This document shows positions 36,849-46,138 of a DNA stretch of 64,000 bases, one piece after another (the first letter of the stretch is position 1; each line of letters opens with the position of its first letter). The stretch is from Negadavirga shengliensis (GTDB lineage Bacteria > Bacteroidota > Bacteroidia > Cytophagales > Cyclobacteriaceae), in the NCBI RefSeq assembly GCF_042652345.1, contig NZ_JBHSJJ010000006.1, positions 248,001 through 312,000 on the forward strand, in the 5' to 3' direction. The notes beneath the pieces were generated by a model. That model was not told the origin of the DNA. It worked only from the letters and a program-made list of their open reading frames with translations, and made no database searches. A program made the translations under genes and the position numbers.

Positions 36849-37456
36849 CTAAAAGCTCATTCCTAAACTTAGTCTCACAAAGATCGGGAGGGAATTTATC
36901 CTCCCAAAGTTCTGGGGAGAAGATACTCTCCTTCCCGTATCTCCTGAGAAATGAAATGCCGGAACATAACCTATCCTAAAGAAAAAGCCCCCCTCAGGTT
37001 TTTGGTACCTGTATCCCACCCGTATGGGCAATTCTGCACTCAAAATTAATTTGTCACTTATCCTTCTGGAGGTTTCTGGGTCCAATCTTGGGACGGGTTC
37101 CAAATATGGCATTATACCGGTACCTATTTCCAAATGATGCTTTGACTTGCCCCACAGGGCAGAAACCTCAAGTGGTACGACAGGAAGCCAATGAGTTGAT
37201 CTTAATGAAGGACTGGTTCTATCATAATACCACATGGAAAAACCGGCACTGCCCGAAAGTTTGAACCTCCCTTTTTGATGAAGTATACGGCCATAACCCG
37301 CGGCATCCCTTTCTGCATTCCACCTTGCTTCGACAAAAACCGTGTTTTTCGCCGTAAATACCTCAGCTTCGGTTTGGGCGTAGGCATCAAAGCCTAAAGC
37401 AAACGCAAGCAAAAAAAAAAAAGCCCAGGTATCGCTGAATTAAATTTGGATAACAT
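36849..37456 (-). pseudogene. Outer-membrane beta-barrel protein, signal peptide out of frame at a poly-A tract
   Basis: The body (stop at 36849) encodes a beta-barrel protein of about 185 residues (RWNAERDAAGYGR, FKLSGSAGFSMWYYD, LPIRVGYRYQKPEGGFFFRI, ending FVRLSLGMSF with C-terminal Phe). Its signal-peptide start MLSKFNSAIPGLFFF at ATG 37456 is in a different frame from LLAFALGFDAYAQ because of a run of 12 A (12 T on the coding strand) at 37411-37422. One base more or two fewer would join them. This is either a true frameshift, a phase-variable switch, or a homopolymer sequencing error. Listed as broken for that reason. Function unknown; alternative TTG start at 37412 would give a truncated signal. 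Confidence 0.65.
37411..37422. repeat. Homopolymer A12 inside a signal peptide
   Basis: Twelve consecutive A residues on the + strand. Slippage by +1 or -2 would put the ATG at 37456 in frame with the barrel protein. The position, within a signal peptide of a surface protein, is typical of contingency loci. Confidence 0.7.
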
Positions 37457-37535
37457 TTTTAGTGGGTTTAATTGTTGAAATTCAATTATTATTCCTTAAA
37501 ATCCTGTACTTCCCCTTATAAGTTGAATCAGGGAA

Positions 37536-37571
37536 AAACCTTCCAATCCCGATATCGGGACTGGAAGGTTT
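37536..37571 (-). terminator. 36-bp near-perfect palindrome, terminator
   Basis: AAACCTTCCAATCCCGATAT pairs with ATCGGGACTGGAAGGTTT, with one G-T mismatch, followed on the minus strand by TTTTT. It lies directly after the T9SS domain fragment, so it is probably the terminator left behind from a lost minus-strand gene. Confidence 0.75.
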
Positions 37572-37582
37572 GCGGATTTTAG

Positions 37583-37756
37583 TTATTTTATTACCACTTG
37601 TTTTCTGACCACCTCTTTTCCGGATTGGATGAGCAGAAAATAAGTCCCCGGTTGCAGATTATTTGTATCCAGATTGACTTTTCCCGATTTTGATTCCGCT
37701 GTACGCACCAATTTTTCCTGTTTGTCGTATAATTCGATGGTCAAAACGGGTCCTTT
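37583..37756 (-). pseudogene. Orphan type IX secretion C-terminal sorting domain
   Basis: 56 codons: GPVLTIELYDKQEKLVRT ... VNLDTNNLQPGTYFLLIQ ... KEVVRKQVVIK, ending at TAA 37583-37585. This is the type A sorting domain that routes proteins through T9SS (pattern L-x-x-G-x-Y-x-L and final strand K-x-V-V-x-K). An in-frame TAA precedes it; a shifted frame reads PENLIGSDKKDP just upstream, so the parent gene was both frameshifted and deleted. It shows that the organism has or had a T9SS. Confidence 0.8.
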
Positions 37757-38110
37757 TTATCCGAACCTATAAGATTTTCTGGTTTTGGCCTCCGGGCTAC
37801 TGATAAGATTGTATCACAATTTGATGGGAGGCCACTTTGATAAAAATTTGTATCATAGCATGGTCGTTTAAAGAATTAATTCAGTATAATTTAAAACTAA
37901 ATAATAAGGAAAATAATACTGTCTCCTGATTTTTTCTAAAAAATCAGGAGTGTAGTCGATTCATTTTGGGTGAATTAATTACAATTTTTCTGTCCGATTA
38001 AAGTGTGGTTATATTTTTTGGTAGAATAATCATCCGTTGGCAGCATGTTTTTCGGGACAAAGCTTATATTTAAGCAATCAAGCATTTTCCCTTTTTGAAT
38101 TTTCCCAATT

Positions 38111-39550
38111 ATGCGCTTTAGAATATTTGCTTTAGGTTGTTTCGTTTTCATATTCCATTGTATAGGCGCTTGGGCCCAAGTGACTGCTCAAGACCGTGTC
38201 AACGTAATATTGATCCATGTGGATGATTTGGGGTGGACGGATCTCAGCAGTTTTGGAAGCGACTATTTTCAGACACCCCATATCGACCGTTTGGCTGCGG
38301 AGGGTGTTAAATTCACCCAATCTTATGCAGCGGCAGCCATCTGTTCGCCTTCCCGGGTAGCATTACTGACCGGACAATACCCAGCCAGGACCGGCATCAC
38401 CGACTGGATCCGGGCTAAATTCCAGGGGGGAGACCTTCCCGCGGATGGCAGCAACCCCCAGGGATATGATGCCCATGAAGGCAAACCCTTGAAAACCCCA
38501 CAGAATTACCTTTATATGCCATTGGAGGAGGTTACTTTGGCCGAACTGCTCCAGGAATCAGGTTATAGGACAGCCCATATCGGCAAATGGCATTTGGGGC
38601 CGGAGGGCTATTTTCCCGAAAACCAGGGGTTTGATGAAAATTACGGAGGTTGTGATCTGGGGCAGCCCCCGAGCTATTTTGATCCTTACCTTCCTCCTAA
38701 TGAAATCAAGGATTATGTGATCCCCAACCTTCCTCCCAGAAAAGAAGGGGAATACCTTACCGACCGGGAAGGGGATGAGGCGGTCGGTTTTATCCAACGG
38801 AACCGGGATCAGCCATTTTTTCTCCATTGGGCACCTTATGCGGTACATACGCCCATCCAGGCACGGGAGGAATTGATACAAAAGTATGAGGAGTTTGAAG
38901 GGACCCATCACAGCAACCCAATTTATGCTGCCATGATCGAGGATCTGGATAATAATGTGGGCAAGGTGCTGGATATATTGGAACAGTTAAATCTCAGGCG
39001 AAATACCCTGGTAATTTTTACTTCTGATAATGGAGGCTTTTTGGGTATGGGGCAGCATCCCCATATCACCAGCAATCAGCCTTTAAGATCAGGAAAAGGT
39101 TATCCTTATGAAGGAGGCATCAGGGTACCCACCATTATGAGCTGGCCGGGGGTGATTCCCCAGGGGGAAACCAGGGACATGCCCATCATTACCATGGACA
39201 TGATGCCGACGGTGTTGGAATATACCGGAAATTCCGGGAAATTGCCGGCCACAGTTGACGGAACGAGTTTGGTCAATATTCTCAATGATCCCGGGCAAAA
39301 ATTGGAAAGGGACCTTTTCTGGCATTTTCCCCATTATCGACAAGATGATGTGGTGCCCTATTCGATCATCAGGTCGGAAAATCATAAGCTTATCTATTAT
39401 CATGATGGTTCCCAGGCCGAACTTTATCATCTTTCTGATGACCTGAAGGAAACCCATAATCTTGCCTTTCAAAATCCCGAAATGGTGCAGCGCTTGCAAA
39501 AAAGAATGGAAAACTGGTTGGCCGAGGTCAACGCCCGGTTGCCCCAATAG
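38111..39550 (+). CDS. Arylsulfatase (S1 family), periplasmic
   Basis: 479 residues. Signal peptide ends near GAWAQ (about residue 23). Metal-binding Asp38-Asp39 in HVDDLGW, formylglycine signature CSPSR with nucleophile Cys78, followed by VALLTGQYPAR. GKWHLG near residue 161, HWAPYAVHTP near 240, and TSDNGG near 303 complete the active site. The pattern (CSPSR, TGITDWI, NQGFDENYGG) is that of arylsulfatase A-like S1 enzymes of marine Bacteroidota. It differs from the sulfatase at 2.8 kb. It removes a sulfate ester from a glycan; substrate unknown. Stands alone, convergent with the patatin gene 36 bp downstream. Confidence 0.93.
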   Translation: MRFRIFALGCFVFIFHCIGAWAQVTAQDRVNVILIHVDDLGWTDLSSFGSDYFQTPHIDRLAAEGVKFTQSYAAAAICSPSRVALLTGQYPARTGITDWIRAKFQGGDLPADGSNPQGYDAHEGKPLKTPQNYLYMPLEEVTLAELLQESGYRTAHIGKWHLGPEGYFPENQGFDENYGGCDLGQPPSYFDPYLPPNEIKDYVIPNLPPRKEGEYLTDREGDEAVGFIQRNRDQPFFLHWAPYAVHTPIQAREELIQKYEEFEGTHHSNPIYAAMIEDLDNNVGKVLDILEQLNLRRNTLVIFTSDNGGFLGMGQHPHITSNQPLRSGKGYPYEGGIRVPTIMSWPGVIPQGETRDMPIITMDMMPTVLEYTGNSGKLPATVDGTSLVNILNDPGQKLERDLFWHFPHYRQDDVVPYSIIRSENHKLIYYHDGSQAELYHLSDDLKETHNLAFQNPEMVQRLQKRMENWLAEVNARLPQ

Positions 39551-39586
39551 ATGTTGGGGGCCGGAGGTGACGGCAGCACTTTGGTT

Positions 39587-40786
39587 TCAGACAATAATTG
39601 TATTGGATAAGCTGTGCTTTTGGTGGATGTCTTCAACAGCCATCATGGCTTTTTCCCTGCCATGGGCATATCTTCTATTGTACAGGGCCTTTGTGGAAAC
39701 CAAACTGTCTCCCAAAATACCCAGGTCCGGTTGGATGACCACGGTTTTGAAGGTTTTCAGGATTTCATCTGTCCTTTGCCGCTTTCTGAAGTCATAGTTA
39801 TAAATGGGAAAACCGGGCCTTATTTCTCCTATTTGTTCCAATATATCATTGATCCTTAAAAACTCTTCCAGGTCATTGTTGAAAATTTCCGAAAGGGCTA
39901 TATCCGTCAACGAACGAAGGGCGATTTGAGCGATATTCCTTTCATCATAGGCCACTTCTTCTATGTCGTGGGTGTTGCAATTGATGATGAAAATAGTGTA
40001 TTCATCATCTGAGCTGTCCCGGTTGATTTCGTCAATCACATCCCCCAGGGGAGATACGTTTTTTATGCCACCATCCACAAGGTTTTTAACAGAGCTGAAA
40101 GTGGTTTTGAGTTCGGGTACCGGTTCCCAGATGATCGGCATGGAGGTGGAGGCCATGATTCCCTTCTGAAAATCCTCATCGGATGCAAAATCACGGTTTC
40201 CCAAGGAATAATATATGCCGTTGTCAAGTGAAACAAAACCGCATCGGTAGACCACATCCTGAATGTCTTTTATACGGATCAGGTCTTTTAATTTATTCTG
40301 TAAGGGCGTGTTATCCGCCAGGGCCTTGAATTGTTGAAAGTTTTCGGTAAAATCCCTTTCGGTACTGAGCAGGATCTCAGCCAAAAACCGGTCCCTTCTG
40401 CTTTGGGAGAAGAGAAGCTGCAGGCCTTTCCAGAAGGAAATACGGATATTCAAGCCCGGGGCAAACCTTTTGATCAGGCTTTCGGCGGTGATGTTAAGTT
40501 GGAGCGTTTCCGATTGGGATTGGGTGTCGATAAAATCAGAAGTGTAGATTTCCTCGACGCCGTTTTCCCCCACGTCTTTCCACAGTTTTTCCAATTCTTC
40601 AAATTTTCCTGAAGCCAGCAATGCGCCATTTAAGGAACCTACGGATATTCCCGCGATGATGTCAAACTTCATCTCCGGTTGCCCGGGATTGATTTTGGCC
40701 CAATTGTCCTTCAGGTATCTAAGGGCGCCTATTTGAAAAGCGCCTTTAAAGCCTCCTCCACTCAGCACCAATGCGAATTTTTTCAT
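39587..40786 (-). CDS. Patatin-like phospholipase
   Basis: 399 residues from ATG 40786 (MKKFALVLSGGG), which places the oxyanion glycine-rich loop at the N-terminus as usual; the ORF has nine more codons upstream. Nucleophile Ser48 in GISVGSLNGALL and dyad Asp in VDGGIKNVSPLGD. Patatin-domain lipid acyl hydrolase with Ser-Asp dyad. No signal peptide, so cytoplasmic, probably acting at the inner membrane. C-terminal about 120 residues are helical and not part of the patatin core. Native lipid substrate not known. Confidence 0.92.
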   Translation of the reverse strand: MKKFALVLSGGGFKGAFQIGALRYLKDNWAKINPGQPEMKFDIIAGISVGSLNGALLASGKFEELEKLWKDVGENGVEEIYTSDFIDTQSQSETLQLNITAESLIKRFAPGLNIRISFWKGLQLLFSQSRRDRFLAEILLSTERDFTENFQQFKALADNTPLQNKLKDLIRIKDIQDVVYRCGFVSLDNGIYYSLGNRDFASDEDFQKGIMASTSMPIIWEPVPELKTTFSSVKNLVDGGIKNVSPLGDVIDEINRDSSDDEYTIFIINCNTHDIEEVAYDERNIAQIALRSLTDIALSEIFNNDLEEFLRINDILEQIGEIRPGFPIYNYDFRKRQRTDEILKTFKTVVIQPDLGILGDSLVSTKALYNRRYAHGREKAMMAVEDIHQKHSLSNTIIV

Positions 40787-40897
40787 TCTAAAAATTAGGG
40801 AAATCTTCCTCAAAATGCAAATGGTCCTTCAGAATAACCGGGTCTACCGAATCATATAGCCTGGGTTCCGGTTGACGTTATTGCATTTGTTTTGCGA

Positions 40898-40911
40898 TTC
40901 CCGGTCGGGAA
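40898..40911. repeat. Short perfect hairpin downstream of pckA
   Basis: TTCCCG-GT-CGGGAA, 45 bp beyond the pckA stop on the minus strand. No T-run, so a weak terminator at best. Confidence 0.35.
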
Positions 40912-40955
40912 GGTGATGAGTCGAATTCGTAGTTACCGCTCATACGTCGTGCCGA

Positions 40956-42536
40956 TTAAATGAGTGGTCCGGCTTTTATAATTTCCTTACTGGTCTTGTT
41001 TTCAAACTGTTTGAAATTTTCCATAAATAAACGCACCACTTTGGCTTTTGTCTCTTTGAATTTCCCCTTGTCTTCCCATGTGTTTTCAGGGATGAGCATT
41101 TCAGAGGGGACATTTGGGCAGTTTAAGGGAATCTCTAAGCCGAAATGTTTTTCCCTATGGGTCGGCACATTTTCAAAGTCCCCATGATGGATGGCATCCA
41201 AAATGGCACGGGTGTATTTGAGCTTGATGCGTGACCCTACGCCATAACCCCCGCCTGTCCAGCCGGTATTCACCAGCCAGGCGGATACCTGGTGTGTTTT
41301 CATCATTTTTGCAAGCAAATCGCCGTACACATGGGGATGCCACATGATAAAAGCCGCACCAAAGCAAGCGCTGAAGGTGGCTTGAGGTTCTTTTACACCC
41401 ATTTCAGTGCCGGCTACTTTGGCAGTATATCCGGAAATGAAATGATAACTTGCCTGCTCAGGGCTTAATTTGCTCACAGGAGGCAAAACCCCAAAAGCAT
41501 CGCAGGTAAGGAAAATGATGTTTTTGGGATGGCCCGCAAGACAGGGCATTTGCACATTTTCAATAAACCGGATAGGGTAGGAGGCCCTGGTGTTCTCAGT
41601 GATGGAAGTATCGCTATAATCCACATTTCTGGTGATGGGATCAAGTACTACATTCTCCAGAACGGTGCCATAGCGGATTGCTTGGTAGATGTCGGGTTCA
41701 TTTTCCTCACTTAAATCTATGGCTTTTGCATAGCAGCCGCCTTCAATATTAAATACCCCGTCCGCATGCCAGCAGTGTTCGTCATCACCGATAAGTTTCC
41801 TTTTCGGATCTGCACTTAAGGTGGTTTTGCCGGTTCCGGATAGTCCAAAAAGCAGGGTAACATCACCATCCTCGCCCACATTGGCGGAGCAATGCATGGG
41901 CAGGACATTCTGAAGAGGCATCAGGTAGTTCATGATGGAGAACACCCCTTTTTTCATTTCACCAGCGTATTCCGTTCCCAAAATCACCACCTCTTTTCTT
42001 TCCAAGCTGATGCCAATGCTGGTTTTTGAGGACGAAGAAGTGGTATAGCGGTTGGCGGGAAAACTTCCCGCATTAAAAATGACATAATCCGGTTCTCCAA
42101 AGTCCTTTAGCTCATCCAGGGTGGGCATAATGAGCATATTTTGCATGAACAAGGCGTGGTAGGCCCGGGTACAGATGATTCTGATTTTTAAGCGGTATCT
42201 TGGATCCCAGCCGGCAAATGCATCCACCACGTAGAGATGCTCTCTGGTATTGAAGTAATCTATGGCTCTTTCCCTGTTGGCCATAAAGGTATGCTCGTTC
42301 ATTTCCAGGTTCACAGGTCCCCAATCGATGTTTTTCCCGGAATTTTTGTGCCGGACGATCCTTTTGTCTTTTGGGCTGCGACCGGTTTTTTTTCCGGAAT
42401 AGACGACCAAAGCCCCTTTATCGGAAAGCGCCGATCCCTTTTCCAGCTGCAATGCCGATTCGTATAAGACCGCTGTTTCTCCGTTTCTGATGATTTTGTT
42501 AACTTCTATTCCGTAGGGTTGTAGCAGGGTATCCAT
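40956..42536 (-). CDS. pckA: Phosphoenolpyruvate carboxykinase (ATP)
   Basis: 526 residues, normal length. ATP-type PEPCK: GALVVYSGKKTGRSPKDKRIV near residues 42-62, kinase-1a P-loop FGLSGTGKTTLSADP near 229-243, kinase-2 LIGDDEHCW near 247-255, and NTGWTGGGYGVGSRI near 425. It converts oxaloacetate and ATP to PEP, CO2 and ADP, the first step of gluconeogenesis; in Bacteroidota it can also run in the carboxylating direction. Cytoplasmic, single-gene unit. An inverted repeat about 116-140 bp upstream of the start may be a control site. Confidence 0.98.
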   Translation of the reverse strand: MDTLLQPYGIEVNKIIRNGETAVLYESALQLEKGSALSDKGALVVYSGKKTGRSPKDKRIVRHKNSGKNIDWGPVNLEMNEHTFMANRERAIDYFNTREHLYVVDAFAGWDPRYRLKIRIICTRAYHALFMQNMLIMPTLDELKDFGEPDYVIFNAGSFPANRYTTSSSSKTSIGISLERKEVVILGTEYAGEMKKGVFSIMNYLMPLQNVLPMHCSANVGEDGDVTLLFGLSGTGKTTLSADPKRKLIGDDEHCWHADGVFNIEGGCYAKAIDLSEENEPDIYQAIRYGTVLENVVLDPITRNVDYSDTSITENTRASYPIRFIENVQMPCLAGHPKNIIFLTCDAFGVLPPVSKLSPEQASYHFISGYTAKVAGTEMGVKEPQATFSACFGAAFIMWHPHVYGDLLAKMMKTHQVSAWLVNTGWTGGGYGVGSRIKLKYTRAILDAIHHGDFENVPTHREKHFGLEIPLNCPNVPSEMLIPENTWEDKGKFKETKAKVVRLFMENFKQFENKTSKEIIKAGPLI

Positions 42537-42651
42537 GATTTTCTGTTTGGCTGAGATAATGGCTTAAAGTTATGGGTTTTAAAATAACACCGATATGTTA
42601 AAAAAGGTCTAAAAACCTGATCTTTGTCAATCATTTTTGGGATTAATGTTT

Positions 42652-42676
42652 GTTATAACCGGTGCTTGGTTATAAC
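42652..42676. promoter_or_regulatory. Inverted repeat upstream of pckA
   Basis: GTTATAACC-GGTGCTT-GGTTATAAC. Each arm also contains the palindrome GTTATAAC, so it reads as a doubled site. Located 116-140 bp before the pckA start and 20 bp after the preceding gene's stop. Possible operator or weak terminator. Confidence 0.4.
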
Positions 42677-42695
42677 ATCCCTTGCTGAAATGAAC

Positions 42696-44948
42696 TCAAA
42701 AACTGTTTGGGATATTCGCCGGAACATACGCCTCCAGTTTGTATGCAGTTCCATTGTAGTTCATGGTCACATTTCTATCGGCTTCGGCAGCCGTTATCCG
42801 GCCGTTATCCAGTTGCAGCACAAATTGACAAAGATCATCAAAGATTACATTTAGGGTGCCATCGCCATTTAAATCGATTTCCTTTCCTTCTCCTCCTGCA
42901 GCTGTTTTCCCGATGAACATATTGTTCTCCACGGTTCCCAAGAGGGTGCTGAAGCCGTTTTTTTTCCATTGGAAAGAAGCATGAAGATCCTTTGCGGCAG
43001 GGTCTGAAGGGGATTTCGGATAAACCAATATATCCACCGAGGATTCCTCTGTTTCGAAGCGGAAAGGTTTTAACCACCCATAGGTACTTCGGATAGAAGG
43101 GGCATCTTCGTGGATGCTGAACTCTTTGTTGAGGCTTATAAAATACTGATTATCAATATTTTCCTGATAACGGGTAAATACCATGTTGTGCTCCTTTTCC
43201 GTGAGGAGGGTTCGTCCGTCGTTTTCAAGGAGAGGTATGGTCATTCCATAGGGGAGATTTTGCGGCGTACTGAGGCGTGCGATTACAAAATCAGGGGTAA
43301 TCGTAAAATCATGCCGGAAATAAGGCCCGCCCCTTCCTGTGACATAAGAATAGTGTAAGGTGAATTTGACCAATAGCGGGTGGACAAAATGGACTTCGGC
43401 TACCGCTTGAAAGTTGGCAGCCAAATCTGAAATCCTCACCCAGTGATCCTTTTCCATCCATTCTGGTCCGAAGGTGATACCGCTTAATGCCCGGTAGGTA
43501 TCCAGGGTATCTCCCGAGGTGGTTTTCAATGTAAACGGGGTGCCGGCTTTAAGATCATGCTCGCCATCGGATGGTCCGAGTCTGGCATCCCAATTGGTCT
43601 TGCTGAATCGGATTACCCCAAGCGGTGTCCAACTGAGGTTATATTTGGGCACACTTGCACCGCGCAGGTTAGCGACTACTTGGAGCCCTCCTGCATTGGC
43701 GAAAAATGAAGAGAACTTATCATCGGTCTTAAAAGCATATCCTCCGATTTCTGTGGGAGCCGGATATTCGGTGATTTCTGACTGCCGGCTAAGCCAGGCC
43801 TCAGCAAGGTGCTGTACAATGGCGCCTGTGTAGTTACCCCATTGGCTGGCCGGTTGGTATCCCACCCGTTCTCCCGGGTCAAAAAAATTCTTGGTGATGG
43901 AAAAGGATCCTTCCCAGGGTGCGTCATCCCGCTGCCACCTCCGGATGCTCTGAAAGGCGAGATTAGCGGCTCTCCGGTATCTCCCTGCCAACAGTTTATC
44001 ACCGTGTTCCAACGCATCCTCCGCCAATACCTCAAATGCCAACTGATAGAGCACATCATTGAATACATGGTTGTCGGTACGGCCATTGGCAGGGGCTTGG
44101 CCGTCTGGCGCCTGAAGCAGCAGGGAGGTAAGGGTGCCTTTCCGGATGGCCGATTTGATTTCTTTATGAGAAGGGCCATCATATCCTTCCATTGCCAAGC
44201 CGATAAGATTTCCCCTTCCTACAGCCTCTACTGCAAGGGATTGTGGGTCGCTGCTCCAATCCTGATAGAGGTGCCATTTATCCTGCATGATCCTCACCCT
44301 TTGGGTATGCTGGTGCCAGGCGTCTTCTATAAAACGAGTGGCGTCTTCCCGGTCTGTCAGGCCCAGTTGAACCCGGCTCCATTCGCCTTTCATGGCATAC
44401 GTGCGCCAGTTGTTGATCCTGCCGTCAAAATTTTGCATGATTTTTTCGAGTGGAGTTTTCATCCTTTCCCGCCACTCCAAATATTTTTCTTCAGAGACAT
44501 GGGGCCGGTAAAATTCTAGGGCATGGCTCAATGGGCTGATGAAGAACTCGCCATGCTCATCCGGGATGGATTTGCTGCCTTTTGCCACACAGGATGTGGC
44601 ATGCTCCATGGCCTTTATGCCCGCCTCCTTCAATGCATCGCCTTTGCCGCCATGTAGTAGGACCCCTACCGCAAAAGCGAAATAGGGTGTGGAATATTGG
44701 TGTTCCCGGTGAAGATAGGGATCTATAATGGCCCCGGATGCATCTTGATGTTTGGCCATCACCAAACAAACCTTTTCTATGGTTTGCAATATATGGTCCT
44801 TTTCCACGGATGAGGATTTCCACGGGTTAGCGGTGAGGTGAAAGGGTAGGTTCGGTAAACTTTCCGGTAAATCCTGGGCATACATTTGATTTACAAGGAA
44901 AAAGCAAAGCCCAGAAATAAAAACCAAATTTCTAAACAGATGGCACAT
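42696..44948 (-). CDS. Large exported protein of unknown family (possible polysaccharide lyase-like)
   Basis: 750 residues from ATG 44948, which yields a signal peptide (FRNLVFISGLCFFLVNQMYAQ); an ATG at 44996 would precede it by 16 residues. The N-terminal half is rich in helices with aromatic and His residues (HREHQYSTPYFAFAVGVLLHGG, NNWRTYAMKGEWSR, ANGRTDNHVFNDVLYQLAFE), resembling an alpha/alpha toroid. The second half is beta-rich (DHWVRISDLAANFQAVAEVHFVHPLL), resembling the beta-sandwich of lyases of the chondroitin/alginate class. A Ca-binding-like loop DLNGDGTLNV lies near residue 711. The shape suggests a polysaccharide lyase or glycoside hydrolase, but I do not recognise the family. 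It stands alone between pckA and small genes. Confidence 0.7.
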   Translation of the reverse strand: MCHLFRNLVFISGLCFFLVNQMYAQDLPESLPNLPFHLTANPWKSSSVEKDHILQTIEKVCLVMAKHQDASGAIIDPYLHREHQYSTPYFAFAVGVLLHGGKGDALKEAGIKAMEHATSCVAKGSKSIPDEHGEFFISPLSHALEFYRPHVSEEKYLEWRERMKTPLEKIMQNFDGRINNWRTYAMKGEWSRVQLGLTDREDATRFIEDAWHQHTQRVRIMQDKWHLYQDWSSDPQSLAVEAVGRGNLIGLAMEGYDGPSHKEIKSAIRKGTLTSLLLQAPDGQAPANGRTDNHVFNDVLYQLAFEVLAEDALEHGDKLLAGRYRRAANLAFQSIRRWQRDDAPWEGSFSITKNFFDPGERVGYQPASQWGNYTGAIVQHLAEAWLSRQSEITEYPAPTEIGGYAFKTDDKFSSFFANAGGLQVVANLRGASVPKYNLSWTPLGVIRFSKTNWDARLGPSDGEHDLKAGTPFTLKTTSGDTLDTYRALSGITFGPEWMEKDHWVRISDLAANFQAVAEVHFVHPLLVKFTLHYSYVTGRGGPYFRHDFTITPDFVIARLSTPQNLPYGMTIPLLENDGRTLLTEKEHNMVFTRYQENIDNQYFISLNKEFSIHEDAPSIRSTYGWLKPFRFETEESSVDILVYPKSPSDPAAKDLHASFQWKKNGFSTLLGTVENNMFIGKTAAGGEGKEIDLNGDGTLNVIFDDLCQFVLQLDNGRITAAEADRNVTMNYNGTAYKLEAYVPANIPNSF

Positions 44949-45177
44949 TGCAATTCGTTTAATGAAAAGGATTATGGTAAAAATAAGAATTGTCAACTAA
45001 TATCAAATTGGATTGCGGGATGTATCTTTAGAATAACTGATACATATAATCTCTTTTTCAGAAATCTATTACTCACCGTTTGATGCCAGGAAGACGGTGC
45101 AGTTAGTTCCACACCGCAGTTGTTTTTTTAAACATGCAAGAGATCAACAACGCTGCTTGCGGAAGCTGGTCAGGATG

Positions 45178-45689
45178 TTATGATGTGACTGGCGGAAACG
45201 TTTCTATCCTGTCGATAGTTTCTTCCACACTCAGGTGGGTAGTTTCTAACTTGTGTAGGTACTCAGGCCAAATGTATTCATCAAGTTCCTTCCTAACTAC
45301 ATCCACCCTGTCCCGCATTTGGTCCTCGGGCGGTCTTAACTCATCCCGGCGGTGATTTTCAACAGGTTCACAATCCAGACGGACTACTTTTATGGCGTTT
45401 ATCGATTTCGATTTGGATAGCGCGTTTACCAGGATTTCTATACCAAAAGGGCTCCAGACATTTTCCATGGCCACAGGCATTTGATGTGACAAGTATTCAT
45501 GGGCCACCTTTACAGTTAAGTTGGCGACGAATCTTTCTTCCTCTTCATTCCACCGGGGAAAACTGCTGTCAAATATCCATTCCGTGAAATAATCGCATTC
45601 TATAATCGCACCGTTTTTCCTTTTGGCCCAAGCCTTGCCAGGGTGGTTTTGCCAATCCCGCATGGTCCTGTAATGATCATTGCTTCCAT
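45178..45689 (-). pseudogene. P-loop ATPase, frameshifted near N-terminus
   Basis: ATG 45689 starts MEAMIITGPCGIGKTTLAR, a clear Walker A at the N-terminus, but then runs into a stop. The rest (AWAKRKNGAIIECDYFTEWI, then a helical domain ending IDRIETFPPVTS) is in another frame and joins perfectly if one G is restored at about 45631-45640 (AGGCTT against AGGGCTT). Without that base the ATP-binding loop is separated from the body. The size (about 170 residues) fits a small AAA/shikimate-kinase-like ATPase. Either a real frameshift or a one-base sequencing error; listed as broken. Confidence 0.7.
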
Positions 45690-45708
45690 ATTTCAGGGAA
45701 TCTGTATT

Positions 45709-46044
45709 TTATTGAATCTTTACTGAAAGGCTTTTTGGAGCTACGAGGCAGTAAGAGGCCTTTATGGCGTCCATTAACATGTCTCTTTTAACATTTTGCA
45801 ATTCGATTACGGTCCAGCCTTTTTTGCCCCAAGCTCCTTTAACCGGATAGAAGACGGTTCCGTCAAAGGCACAAAAAACAGATTGATCTATTTCTGAAAG
45901 CTTGACCACCACCTGTCGCTTTTTCTCATCCAGGGTAGCAAATATCTTTTTTCTTACCCTGAAAGATCCTTTTTCGAAATGGACTTCCTCAGATGACTCC
46001 GGAAATGAGCCAGCCAGGTTCTTGAACTCTTCGATGGTTACCAT
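45709..46044 (-). CDS. MmcQ/YjbR-family protein
   Basis: 111 residues, normal length. MmcQ/YjbR (double-wing DNA-binding-like) fold: FPESSEEVHFEKGSFRVRKKIFA, LSEIDQSVFCAFDG and WTVIELQNVKRDMLMDAIKASYCLVAPKSL. Members bind DNA non-specifically or are of unknown role. Cytoplasmic. 20 bp upstream of the frameshifted ATPase on the same strand, so probably cotranscribed. Confidence 0.88.
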   Translation of the reverse strand: MVTIEEFKNLAGSFPESSEEVHFEKGSFRVRKKIFATLDEKKRQVVVKLSEIDQSVFCAFDGTVFYPVKGAWGKKGWTVIELQNVKRDMLMDAIKASYCLVAPKSLSVKIQ

Positions 46045-46138
46045 AATTGTTAGGGCAATGTTTTTTTTAGTTTAAACGGTCACCTCAACGGAGAGGATAT
46101 GAAAAATACGCCCCGGGGTCGGTTCTCTATTTCCTGAC

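Larger units (their letters stand above)
37457..38110. other. Intergenic region with terminator and sorting-domain remnant
   Basis: Holds the 36-bp palindrome and the T9SS C-terminal domain fragment listed separately. The last 250 bp are AT-rich and should carry the promoter of the sulfatase at 38111. Confidence 0.5.
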
